Source: JAICYJ01 sp045806525 (GTDB lineage: Bacteria; Actinomycetota; Thermoleophilia; Gaiellales; JAICJC01). From it: a stretch of 20,592 nucleotides of DNA. Position numbers and translations under genes: made by a program. The stretch covers positions 1 through 20,592 of the forward strand of contig JBJMJD010000070.1 of the NCBI GenBank assembly GCA_045806525.1, read 5' to 3'. Shown here one piece after another: positions 13,388-20,040 of this stretch (position 1 is its first letter; each line of letters starts with the position of its first letter). The notes beneath the pieces are model-generated. The model was not told the origin of the DNA and searched no databases. It worked only from the letters and a program-made list of their open reading frames with translations.

Positions 13388-15621
13388 CGCAGCGCCTCCA
13401 GCACCCGGCGGGGCGTGTAGGGCGCCTCGCGCAGCCGCAGGCCCAGCGCGTGGGCGACCGCGTTTCCGATGGCGCCGGGCGTGGGGATGATGGGCGGTTC
13501 GCCCAGCCCCTTGATGCCCAGCGCCAGCTCCGGGTCGGGCTCGCCGACGAACCGGCACTCGACCTCGGGCAGGTCGGCCAGGGTCGGGATCTTGTAGTCC
13601 TCGAGGCCGGCGTTGACCACGGTGCCGGTTGTCGGATCGACCACCCGCTCTTCGCTGAGCGCGAAGCCGATGCCCTGCAGGATCCCGCCCAGCACCTGGC
13701 TGCGCGCGCCCATCGGGTTGACCACGCGGCCGATGTCGTGCACCGCGACCACCCGCTCGACGGTGACCAGGCCGGTGAGGGTGTCCACGGCCACCTGCGC
13801 GATCTGGCAGCCGAACGTGTTCACGGCCATGCCGTCCGGGTTGGGCGCGCGCGACCCCGACCCGGTGACCCACGCGTTGCCGAGCTTCTCGGTCACGTCG
13901 TGGATGGGGCGGCGCAGGGTGCCGTCGGCCGATCGCACCTCGCCGGCGGTCAGCTCCAGGTCGGAGGCCGCGATCTCGAACATGTCGGCGGCCAGCTCCA
14001 GCAGCTGCGTGCGCACGTGGTGGCCGGCCGATCGCACCGCGGGGGCCACCGACGCCAGCGTCATCGAGCCGCCCGAGAACGGTCCATGCCCCGCCAGGTC
14101 GGTGTCGCCGGTGCGGACCTTGACCTGGTCGGGACGGATCCCCAGCCGCTCGGCCAGCACCACCGCGCAGGCGGTCGTCACGCCGGTGCCCAGGTCCTGC
14201 ATGCCGACCGTCAGCACCGGCCTGGCATCGCTTCCGATTCGCACGTCCGCGTAGGCGGGCGGCCCGCCGCCGCCCCACCAGTACTGGCTGGCGCAGCCCA
14301 TGCCGCGCCGCACCCGGCCGTCCGAGCGGAGCTCGTCGCGCGCGTTCCAGCCCGCCAGCTCGGCCGCCAGGTCGTAGCTCTCCAGCAGGCGCTTGGACGT
14401 GTACGGGCGGCCGGTGGACGGGTCGACGTCGGCGTGGTTGCGGCGACGCAGCTCCAGCGGGTCGAGGCCAGCCGCCTCGGCCAGCTCATCCAGCGCCTGC
14501 TCGAAGGCCCATGTTCCCTCCATCACTCCCGGCGCACGGAAGGCCGAGGCGGGGCCGAGGTTGAGCCGCATCGGCAGCGTCATCAGGTGCTGGTGCTCGC
14601 AGGCGTAGACCGACTTGACGGGCTCCAGCACGGGATAGGCCCAGCCGCCCGTGCCCAGGCCCATCACGGCCGATGCCTCGACGGCCTGCAGCCGTCCGTC
14701 GCGGCCGGCGCCGATCGTGAAGCTGAACCGGGCGGGCGTGCGGTAGCCGGCGCTCAGGTTCTCGTCGCGGCGGCTCAGCACCAGCCGCACCGGGCGGCCG
14801 GCGCGGCGCGACAGTTCGGCCGCGATCACGCCCTCCGGCCCGCAGCCGAACTTGGAGCCGAAGCCGCCGCCCATGAAGTGGCAGATCACGCGGACGTGCT
14901 CCTGGTCGAGCCCGAACGAGCCGCAGAGCTGCGAGCGGGCCTGGTAGATGCCCTGCGTCGAGCTCCACAGCGTCAGCCCGTCGGGACGCCAGTCGGCCAC
15001 CGCGCAGTGCGGCTCCATCGAGTTGTGGAGCTGGGCCGGCGCCAGGTAGTCGGTCGTCACCGTCAGCTCGGCGGCCGCCAGCGCCGCCTCGGCGTCACCG
15101 CGCTCGTACTCGACCGGGTCGTCCTGGAAGGTCTGGTTCTCGAGCGACCGGTCGAGATCGACGACAAACCCGAGCGGCTCCCACTGCGGGTCGAGCGCGG
15201 CCATGGCCTCGTCCGCCGCCTCGCGCGTCTCCGTGGCGATCGCGGCCACCGCGGCCCCACCGTACGGCGGCTCGTCGTGCAGCACCGTGGCACCGTCGAA
15301 GGGCGGGCAGTCACCGGGCCCGATCACGGCGCGCACGCCCGGAACGGCGCGGGCGGCGTCCAGTGATATCGATGTCAGGCGCGCGTTGGCGTGCGGGCTG
15401 CGCAGCACCGTCGCTTCGAGCTGGCGGGGCAGCTGCATGTCGGACGTGTAGCGGGCCGACCCCGACAGGCGCGCCCCGGCCGTGAGACGGGTGGCCGGCT
15501 CGCCGACCACCTCGGGCGGCTGATCGACCGGCCACTCAGGTGTCGAGTCCTCCTCGACGAGCGTCCAGCGCACCTCCGTGCGGCCCTCGACCACCGCCTC
15601 GGTCTTGATCAGACGCGCCAT
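13384..15621 (-). CDS. Molybdenum hydroxylase large subunit (xanthine/aldehyde oxidase family)
   Basis: 745 residues from the ATG at the complement of 15619-15621. The N-terminal Ald_Xan_dh domain begins near VVGEPATRLTAGARLSG (residue 38). Molybdopterin-binding motifs follow: GGGFGSK (251-257), SAFRAPG (Arg362), GMQDLGTG (473-480), GPFSGGS and the catalytic Glu708 in GLGEPP. CO dehydrogenase is ruled out because the AYxCSFR active-site loop of CoxL is absent. RAPG followed by a DELAEAAGLDP helix resembles PaoC, so an aromatic aldehyde or N-heterocycle hydroxylase is likely. No signal peptide is seen, so the complex is probably cytoplasmic, unlike E. coli PaoABC. The start has no good ribosome site of its own; see the mini-ORF just upstream. 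Confidence 0.92.
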   Translation of the reverse strand: MARLIKTEAVVEGRTEVRWTLVEEDSTPEWPVDQPPEVVGEPATRLTAGARLSGSARYTSDMQLPRQLEATVLRSPHANARLTSISLDAARAVPGVRAVIGPGDCPPFDGATVLHDEPPYGGAAVAAIATETREAADEAMAALDPQWEPLGFVVDLDRSLENQTFQDDPVEYERGDAEAALAAAELTVTTDYLAPAQLHNSMEPHCAVADWRPDGLTLWSSTQGIYQARSQLCGSFGLDQEHVRVICHFMGGGFGSKFGCGPEGVIAAELSRRAGRPVRLVLSRRDENLSAGYRTPARFSFTIGAGRDGRLQAVEASAVMGLGTGGWAYPVLEPVKSVYACEHQHLMTLPMRLNLGPASAFRAPGVMEGTWAFEQALDELAEAAGLDPLELRRRNHADVDPSTGRPYTSKRLLESYDLAAELAGWNARDELRSDGRVRRGMGCASQYWWGGGGPPAYADVRIGSDARPVLTVGMQDLGTGVTTACAVVLAERLGIRPDQVKVRTGDTDLAGHGPFSGGSMTLASVAPAVRSAGHHVRTQLLELAADMFEIAASDLELTAGEVRSADGTLRRPIHDVTEKLGNAWVTGSGSRAPNPDGMAVNTFGCQIAQVAVDTLTGLVTVERVVAVHDIGRVVNPMGARSQVLGGILQGIGFALSEERVVDPTTGTVVNAGLEDYKIPTLADLPEVECRFVGEPDPELALGIKGLGEPPIIPTPGAIGNAVAHALGLRLREAPYTPRRVLEALR

Positions 15622-15638
15622 TAGATGGTTAATTCCAT
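15621..15638 (-). CDS. Candidate mini-ORF (5 codons) coupled to the large subunit
   Basis: Read on the minus strand, ATG GAA TTA ACC ATC TAA encodes MELTI. AGGA (complement of 15649-15652) lies 10 bases before this ATG, a usable ribosome-site distance. The TAA shares its last base with the large-subunit ATG (TAATG). The large subunit itself has only a weak GGA about 12 bases upstream. Translation of the short frame could deliver ribosomes to the large-subunit start. It is short enough to be chance. Confidence 0.3.
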   Translation of the reverse strand: MELTI

Positions 15639-15650
15639 GGGATGCGCATC

Positions 15651-16106
15651 CTAAGCGGGCGCCTCGGCCGCTCGTGCCACCGCCAGGGCGATGCCCTCGT
15701 ACGCCCCGCACCGGCAGAGGTTGCCGCTCATCGCGGTCACGATCTCATCCGGGCTGGGGTGGGGCGTCCGCTCCAGCAGTGCCAGCGCAGACATCAGCTG
15801 CCCCGGCGTGCAGAAGCCGCACTGGAAGCCGTCCTCTTCGGTGAAGGCCCGGCGCAGGCGATCGAGCAGGTCGCCCTCCGCCTCGACCGTACGCACCGAC
15901 ACCCCGTCGCAGGCGGCCGCCAGCGTCAAGCAGGACAACACGGGCCGGTCGTCCACCAGCACCGTGCAGCTGCCGCACGTACCCTCGCCGCAGGCGACCT
16001 TGGTGCCGGTCAGCCCCAACCTGTCGCGCAGCACCGCCGACAGCGGCTCCGCCGCCGGCGCGTCGACCCGGTAGCGGTCCCCGTTCACCTCGAGCTCGAC
16101 CTGCAT
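15651..16106 (-). CDS. Molybdenum hydroxylase 2Fe-2S small subunit
   Basis: 151 residues from an ATG; begins MQVELEVNGDRYRVDAPAAE. The plant-ferredoxin-like cluster is Cys39, Cys44, Cys47 and Cys59 (CGEGTCGSC), and the second, helical cluster is Cys96, Cys99, Cys131 and Cys133 (CGFC and CRC). This is the standard CoxS/XdhC-like small subunit of normal length. It carries electrons from the molybdenum centre to the FAD subunit. It has no Tat signal, unlike PaoA. It is the first gene of a minus-strand operon small-large-medium; the subunit order differs from paoABC (small-medium-large). The large-subunit gene follows after 29 bases. Confidence 0.95.
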   Translation of the reverse strand: MQVELEVNGDRYRVDAPAAEPLSAVLRDRLGLTGTKVACGEGTCGSCTVLVDDRPVLSCLTLAAACDGVSVRTVEAEGDLLDRLRRAFTEEDGFQCGFCTPGQLMSALALLERTPHPSPDEIVTAMSGNLCRCGAYEGIALAVARAAEAPA

Positions 16107-16113
16107 GGTTTGA

Positions 16114-16119
16114 AACCTA
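16114..16119 (-). promoter_or_regulatory. Candidate -10 element for the Mo-hydroxylase operon (leaderless)
   Basis: On the minus strand TAGGTT matches TAnnnT and stands 7 bases before the ATG at 16106. No Shine-Dalgarno sequence is present. It lies in a 78-base spacer shared with the divergent helicase gene. Confidence 0.5.
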
Positions 16120-16170
16120 CCAGCGGCTGACGCGGCTTCCGCAATCTCGACCCGAGAGCCAGTGCCCTGC

Positions 16171-16176
16171 TAGCGT
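16171..16176 (+). promoter_or_regulatory. Candidate -10 element for the helicase operon (leaderless)
   Basis: TAGCGT matches TAnnnT and lies 8 bases before the TTG at 16185. A TCGACC sequence at 16147-16152, four of six matches to TTGACA, is 18 bases further upstream and could be a -35 element. No ribosome site is visible before the TTG. Confidence 0.5.
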
Positions 16177-16184
16177 TTCTCGGT

Positions 16185-18887
16185 TTGAGCCTGCCATCGA
16201 CATCGACCGCGCGCCGTGCACCGCTGGAGCTGACGTTCGTCCCCCGCGGGGCCGAGGAGCCGCTCATGGGTTTCTACTCGGTGTCGCCCCTGACGCCGGG
16301 CGGTTGGAGCTCCCTGCTCGACGATCGCGGGCTGCCTCACAACCTGCGCCGGCTGCCGGTGACGATCGTCGCCAGCGGCGGCGAACGGGTCGTGGACATG
16401 CGCTGCCTGCCGATGCTGCCGGCGCTCGCGTACCTGCTGGCCGAGCCGGAGGGGCCCGAGGACGGCGAGCAGGCGAGCGCATCGCTGCGCGCCTGGCGGC
16501 TGGTGGCGCGGCTGACCGAGCGCGTGGTGGAGGCAGGTGGCGACCCGCCCCCGCTCGACCGCTTCGCGGCCGCCTTCCCGCCCCTGGCGCATGCCGCCGT
16601 GGCCGACCACGGCGAGGAGCCCTCGACCGTCAGCGCGGTGTCGGCGGTCGAGCAGTTCGTGCGCGCCTCGATGCGTGCGCTGGCCGCGGCGGTGCGTGAC
16701 CCGCGGCAGCTGACCGCGCCGGACAGCCACCATGAGGCGATCGATCTGTCGGTGCTGCAGCCGGCGCTGCGCACCGTCGCGCCCGACCTGGGCGCGGTGG
16801 CGCCGGTCGTGAACCTGCGCCGTTCGCTCGATCCGCTGGAGCTGGTGCTGACGCTGCCCCCCGACCCGGGCGGCAACTGGCCGCTTCATGTCACGCCGGA
16901 CGACCCGGGCCGGATCGGGCGCGCCGCCAACATCCTGCCGGCGTTGTCGCGGATGCAGGACGGCCGCGTCGAGCTGACGCTGGCGCAGGTCGCCGACCTG
17001 CGGGCGGCCGTTCCCGCACTCGAGTTCGCCGGCGCCTCCGTGCGCCTCCCCGACGAGCTCCGCCAGAAGGAGGAGCTCGACCTGGAGCAGGCTGGGCTGT
17101 CGTTCGCTCCCGGGCCATTGTCGCTGGGCGGCGTGGTCGAGTACGACCTGCATGCCGCGCTGGGCGGCCGGCAGATCAGCGACGAGGAGTTCCGCGCCCT
17201 GGCCGCCGCCACCCAGCCGCTGGTCCGGATCGGCGGCGAGTGGACGCTGCTCGGCGACAAGGCGCTGCGGCGGGCCCGTCAGCTGGCTCAGCTGGCGCTG
17301 CACTCACCAGGCATTCCGGCCCTGACGGCCTTGGGCGCGACGCTGGCGGGGCGGGCGGAGCTGCGCGGGTTCGAGATGGAGGTCGACTCGGCGCGCTCGA
17401 CCGAGCTCGAGCAGCTGGCCGCGGAGCTGCGCGATCCGGCGCTGCGCGACCCGGTCGAGGCCGGCGAGGGCTTCCACGGCGTCCTGCGCCCCTACCAGGA
17501 GAGCGGCCTGGGCTGGCTTGTGGGGATGCGGCGCCTGGGGTTGGGCGCGCTTTTGGCCGACGACATGGGGCTGGGCAAGACGGTGCAGCTGATCGCCTAC
17601 CTGCTGGAGCGCTCCGACCGGGCCGATTCGCCGGCGCTGATCGTGTGCCCGGCATCGGTGCTCGGCAACTGGCGCCGTGAGCTGGGGCGGTTCGCCCCCG
17701 ACCTGTCGGTGCACCTGCACCACGGGCCCGACCGCACCCATCACATCGACGACCTGACAGGTCACGACGTCGTTCTGACCTCCTACTCGCTGCTTCCGCG
17801 CGACCGGCGGCTGCTGGGCGAGACGGAGTGGCGGGTGCTGGTGCTGGACGAGGCGCAGCAGGTCAAGAACCCGCTCACGCGCGGCGCGCAGGCCGCCCGC
17901 GCGCTGCCCGCCCGCCACCGGATCGCGCTCACGGGCACGCCCATCGAGAACCGGCTGGACGAGCTGTGGTCGATCCTGCACTTCCTCAACCCCGGCCTGC
18001 TCGATACCCGCAGCGCCTTCCGCCGCCGCTACGCCACGCCGATCGAGCGGCACCGCGACGACGACGCGGCCGCGCGGCTGCGGCGGGTGACGGCACCGTT
18101 CATCCTGCGCCGGCACAAGAGCGACCCGTCGGTGCTGCCCGACCTGCCGCCGCGGCAGGAGTCGAACGAGTTCTGCACGCTGACCGTGGAGCAGGCGGCG
18201 CTCTACCAGGCGACGATCGATGCGATGCTGGGCGTCGTGCGCGACGCCGCCGGCATCGAGCGGCGTGGGCACGTGCTGGCGCTCCTGACCCGGCTGAAGC
18301 AGGTCTGCAACCACCCGGCCCAGGCGCTCAGCAAGCCGGGCCACATGGCGGGCCGGTCGGGCAAGCTCGACCGGCTCACCGAGATGCTGGTCGAGGCCGT
18401 GGACGAGGGCGACAGCGCGCTCGTGTTCACGCAGTACGCGGTGATGGGCCGGATGCTGTCGGAGCACCTGACCCGCGAGCTCGAGGTAGACCGCCTCTAC
18501 CTGGACGGCGCCACGCCGGTGGCCGAGCGCGAGCGGATGGTGGATGCGTTCCAGGCGCCCGGCGGCGAGCCGCGCGTGCTGGTGATGTCGCTGCGGGCGG
18601 GCGGGCTGGGGCTGAACCTGACCAACGCCAGCCACGTCTTCCACTTCGACCGCTGGTGGAACCCGGCGGTCGAGGACCAGGCTTCCGACCGGGCGCACCG
18701 GATCGGCCAGACGCGGGTGGTGCAGGTGCACCGCATGATCTGCGCGGGCACCATCGAGGAGCGGATCGACGAGCTGATCGAGGCAAAGCGCGGGCTGGCA
18801 ACGAGCATCGTCGACCGTGGCGTCGAGACCGCGATCAGCGAGCTGTCCGACGACGAACTCGCGGACCTGGTCGAATTGCGCCAATGA
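16185..18887 (+). CDS. SNF2-family DEAD/DEAH-box helicase
   Basis: 900 residues from a TTG start. The first 420 residues are the bacterial SNF2-associated N-terminal region. The ATPase core begins near LRPYQESGLGWL. Motif I is DDMGLGKT (459-466, Lys465), motif II is DEAQ (555-558), and motif III is within LTGTPIENRLDELWSIL. The second RecA lobe has ALVFTQY, LRAGGLGLNLT and motif VI QASDRAHRIGQ (832-842). The protein moves along double-stranded DNA using ATP and may displace bound proteins; bacterial members such as RapA act on RNA polymerase, but this one lacks RapA-specific domains. The SWIM-zinc-finger partner often found beside this family is absent here. The stop overlaps the peptidase ATG (ATGA). 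Confidence 0.93.
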   Translation: MSLPSTSTARRAPLELTFVPRGAEEPLMGFYSVSPLTPGGWSSLLDDRGLPHNLRRLPVTIVASGGERVVDMRCLPMLPALAYLLAEPEGPEDGEQASASLRAWRLVARLTERVVEAGGDPPPLDRFAAAFPPLAHAAVADHGEEPSTVSAVSAVEQFVRASMRALAAAVRDPRQLTAPDSHHEAIDLSVLQPALRTVAPDLGAVAPVVNLRRSLDPLELVLTLPPDPGGNWPLHVTPDDPGRIGRAANILPALSRMQDGRVELTLAQVADLRAAVPALEFAGASVRLPDELRQKEELDLEQAGLSFAPGPLSLGGVVEYDLHAALGGRQISDEEFRALAAATQPLVRIGGEWTLLGDKALRRARQLAQLALHSPGIPALTALGATLAGRAELRGFEMEVDSARSTELEQLAAELRDPALRDPVEAGEGFHGVLRPYQESGLGWLVGMRRLGLGALLADDMGLGKTVQLIAYLLERSDRADSPALIVCPASVLGNWRRELGRFAPDLSVHLHHGPDRTHHIDDLTGHDVVLTSYSLLPRDRRLLGETEWRVLVLDEAQQVKNPLTRGAQAARALPARHRIALTGTPIENRLDELWSILHFLNPGLLDTRSAFRRRYATPIERHRDDDAAARLRRVTAPFILRRHKSDPSVLPDLPPRQESNEFCTLTVEQAALYQATIDAMLGVVRDAAGIERRGHVLALLTRLKQVCNHPAQALSKPGHMAGRSGKLDRLTEMLVEAVDEGDSALVFTQYAVMGRMLSEHLTRELEVDRLYLDGATPVAERERMVDAFQAPGGEPRVLVMSLRAGGLGLNLTNASHVFHFDRWWNPAVEDQASDRAHRIGQTRVVQVHRMICAGTIEERIDELIEAKRGLATSIVDRGVETAISELSDDELADLVELRQ

Positions 18888-19954
18888 TGGCCCCTGTCGA
18901 GATGCTGCGGCGGCTTGTGGAGATGGAGAGCCCCACCGGAGACGCCGGGCGCATGTCCCACATCCGCTCGTTCCTGGCGGCCGAGCTGACGGCGCTGGGA
19001 GGCGACGCGTCGCGGCGCGGCGACCACCTGCTGGCACGGTTCGGCGAGCAGCGCGCGGGCGAGACGATCGTGCTCGTTGCCCACATGGACACCGTCTGGC
19101 CGGTGGGGACGCTGCAGCGGATGCCGTTCTCGGTGTCCGGAGACCTGGCCCACGGGCCGGGGGCGCTGGACATGAAGGGCGGGATCGTGGTGATGCTGGA
19201 GGCGATCAGGCGCTCCGGGCCGCCGCCGCGGCCGCTGACGGTGCTGCTGACCGCGGACGAGGAGATCGGCAGCCCCACCGGGCGGCCGCTGGTGGAGGAG
19301 GTATCGACGCAGGCCCACGCGGTGCTGGTCGTGGAGCCGCCGGTCCGCGACGGCACCATCACCACCAGGCGGTCGGGTCTGGCCCGCTACCAGGTGCGGA
19401 TCCGCGGCCAGGCCGCACACGCCGGCCACCAGGGCGGCGGCGTCTCGGCGGTATCCGAGCTGGCCCACCAGACGCTGGTGCTGAACGGCCTGGTCGACGA
19501 CGAGCGCGGGGTGCGGGTGAACGTCGGTCAGGTGGGCGGTGGCAGTGGTGACAACGTGGTCGCGGCGGAGGCTTGGGCACGGGTGGACGCGCGCGCGTGG
19601 ACGGCTCCCGAGCAGGAGCAGCTGGAGCGGGCGATCCGCGGCCTGCGGCCGGTGCTGGAGGGGGCGACGATCGAGGTCGCGGGCGGCATCACGCGGCCGC
19701 CCATGATCCCCAGCGACGAGTCGGCCGAGCTGGCGGCGCGGGCGGTCAAGGTCGCGGCGGGGCTGGGCCAGCCGCTGTCGGAGAACGCCTCAGGCGGGGG
19801 CTCGGACGGCAACTTCGCGGCTGCAGTGGGCGCGCCGGTGATCGACGGCCTGGGCCCGATCGGGGTCGGCGCCCACGCCGACGATGAGCGCGTCTCGCTG
19901 CGCTCGATCGAGCAGCGAAGCGACCTGCTCGCGGCGCTGCTCACCCAGCTCTGA
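18884..19954 (+). CDS. M20-family metallopeptidase (carboxypeptidase G2-like)
   Basis: 356 residues starting at an ATG that overlaps the helicase stop; a second ATG follows at once (MMAPVEML), so the start is uncertain by one codon. Zinc ligands and catalytic residues of the family are His67 and Asp69 (VAHMDTVWP), Asp96 (GALDMKGG), Glu126/127 (TADEEIGS), Glu151 (VEPP) and His331 (GAHADDE). The lid/dimerisation domain lies about 165-275 (AAHAGHQGGGVSAV). M20 peptidases of this type cleave C-terminal glutamate or other amino acids from peptides and folate-like compounds. No signal peptide is seen, so it is cytoplasmic. The exact substrate is unknown. Confidence 0.93.
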   Translation: MMAPVEMLRRLVEMESPTGDAGRMSHIRSFLAAELTALGGDASRRGDHLLARFGEQRAGETIVLVAHMDTVWPVGTLQRMPFSVSGDLAHGPGALDMKGGIVVMLEAIRRSGPPPRPLTVLLTADEEIGSPTGRPLVEEVSTQAHAVLVVEPPVRDGTITTRRSGLARYQVRIRGQAAHAGHQGGGVSAVSELAHQTLVLNGLVDDERGVRVNVGQVGGGSGDNVVAAEAWARVDARAWTAPEQEQLERAIRGLRPVLEGATIEVAGGITRPPMIPSDESAELAARAVKVAAGLGQPLSENASGGGSDGNFAAAVGAPVIDGLGPIGVGAHADDERVSLRSIEQRSDLLAALLTQL

Positions 19955-19960
19955 GGGGGG

Positions 19961-19999
19961 CGGGTGATAGAGAGGTGCCGGGCACCGTCGTATCACCCG
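19961..19999. terminator. Two-stem inverted repeat, possible bidirectional terminator
   Basis: A perfect 9-base outer stem (CGGGTGATA at 19961-19969 with TATCACCCG at 19991-19999) encloses a 5-base inner stem (GGTGC at 19974-19978 with GCACC at 19982-19986, loop CGG). Symmetric 4-base internal loops (gaga and gtcg) separate the two. It starts 6 bases after the peptidase stop and lies between convergent genes, where a terminator is expected. There is no T-run on either side, so classical intrinsic termination is doubtful. Confidence 0.5.
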
Positions 20000-20025
20000 T
20001 GACGCGGCCGTGACCTCGCCGTGAC
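19997..20025. repeat. Three direct repeats of CCGTGAC at 11-bp spacing
   Basis: CCGTGAC occurs at 19997-20003, 20008-20014 and 20019-20025 with no mismatch, each start 11 bases after the last (about one DNA turn). The first copy shares its opening bases with the right arm of the inverted repeat. Tandem heptamers at 11-bp spacing are typical of OmpR/PhoB-type response-regulator sites, but this spacer lies at the 3' ends of both neighbouring genes. Confidence 0.6.
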
Positions 20026-20040
20026 AGCCCGCCATGCCGG

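Noticed and set aside
13388..14278. Upstream extension of the FAD-subunit frame
   Set aside because: The product before the GTG at 13387 is low-complexity and overlaps the large subunit. VRTFAYARPAG at 13387 is the usual family start and the GTGA overlap explains it.
13180..15366. Long plus-strand frame (728 codons) opposite the Mo-hydroxylase large subunit
   Set aside because: It is antisense to a gene with all expected catalytic motifs. The product is low-complexity with no domain, so it is a codon-bias shadow.
13384..15621. Identification as CO dehydrogenase (coxL), suggested by the nearby CoxD/CoxE-like pair
   Set aside because: The AYxCSFR loop of form I and the AYRGAGR loop of form II CoxL are absent; the site reads SAFRAPG instead.
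17304..19037. 577-codon minus-strand frame antisense to the helicase
   Set aside because: The helicase on the plus strand has every SNF2 motif. The antisense product has no recognisable domain.
19997..20025. Reading the CCGTGAC triplet as a true PHO box
   Set aside because: The minus-strand heptamer GTCACGG does not align well with GTTCACC, and no gene starts downstream. Only the 11-bp period is shared.
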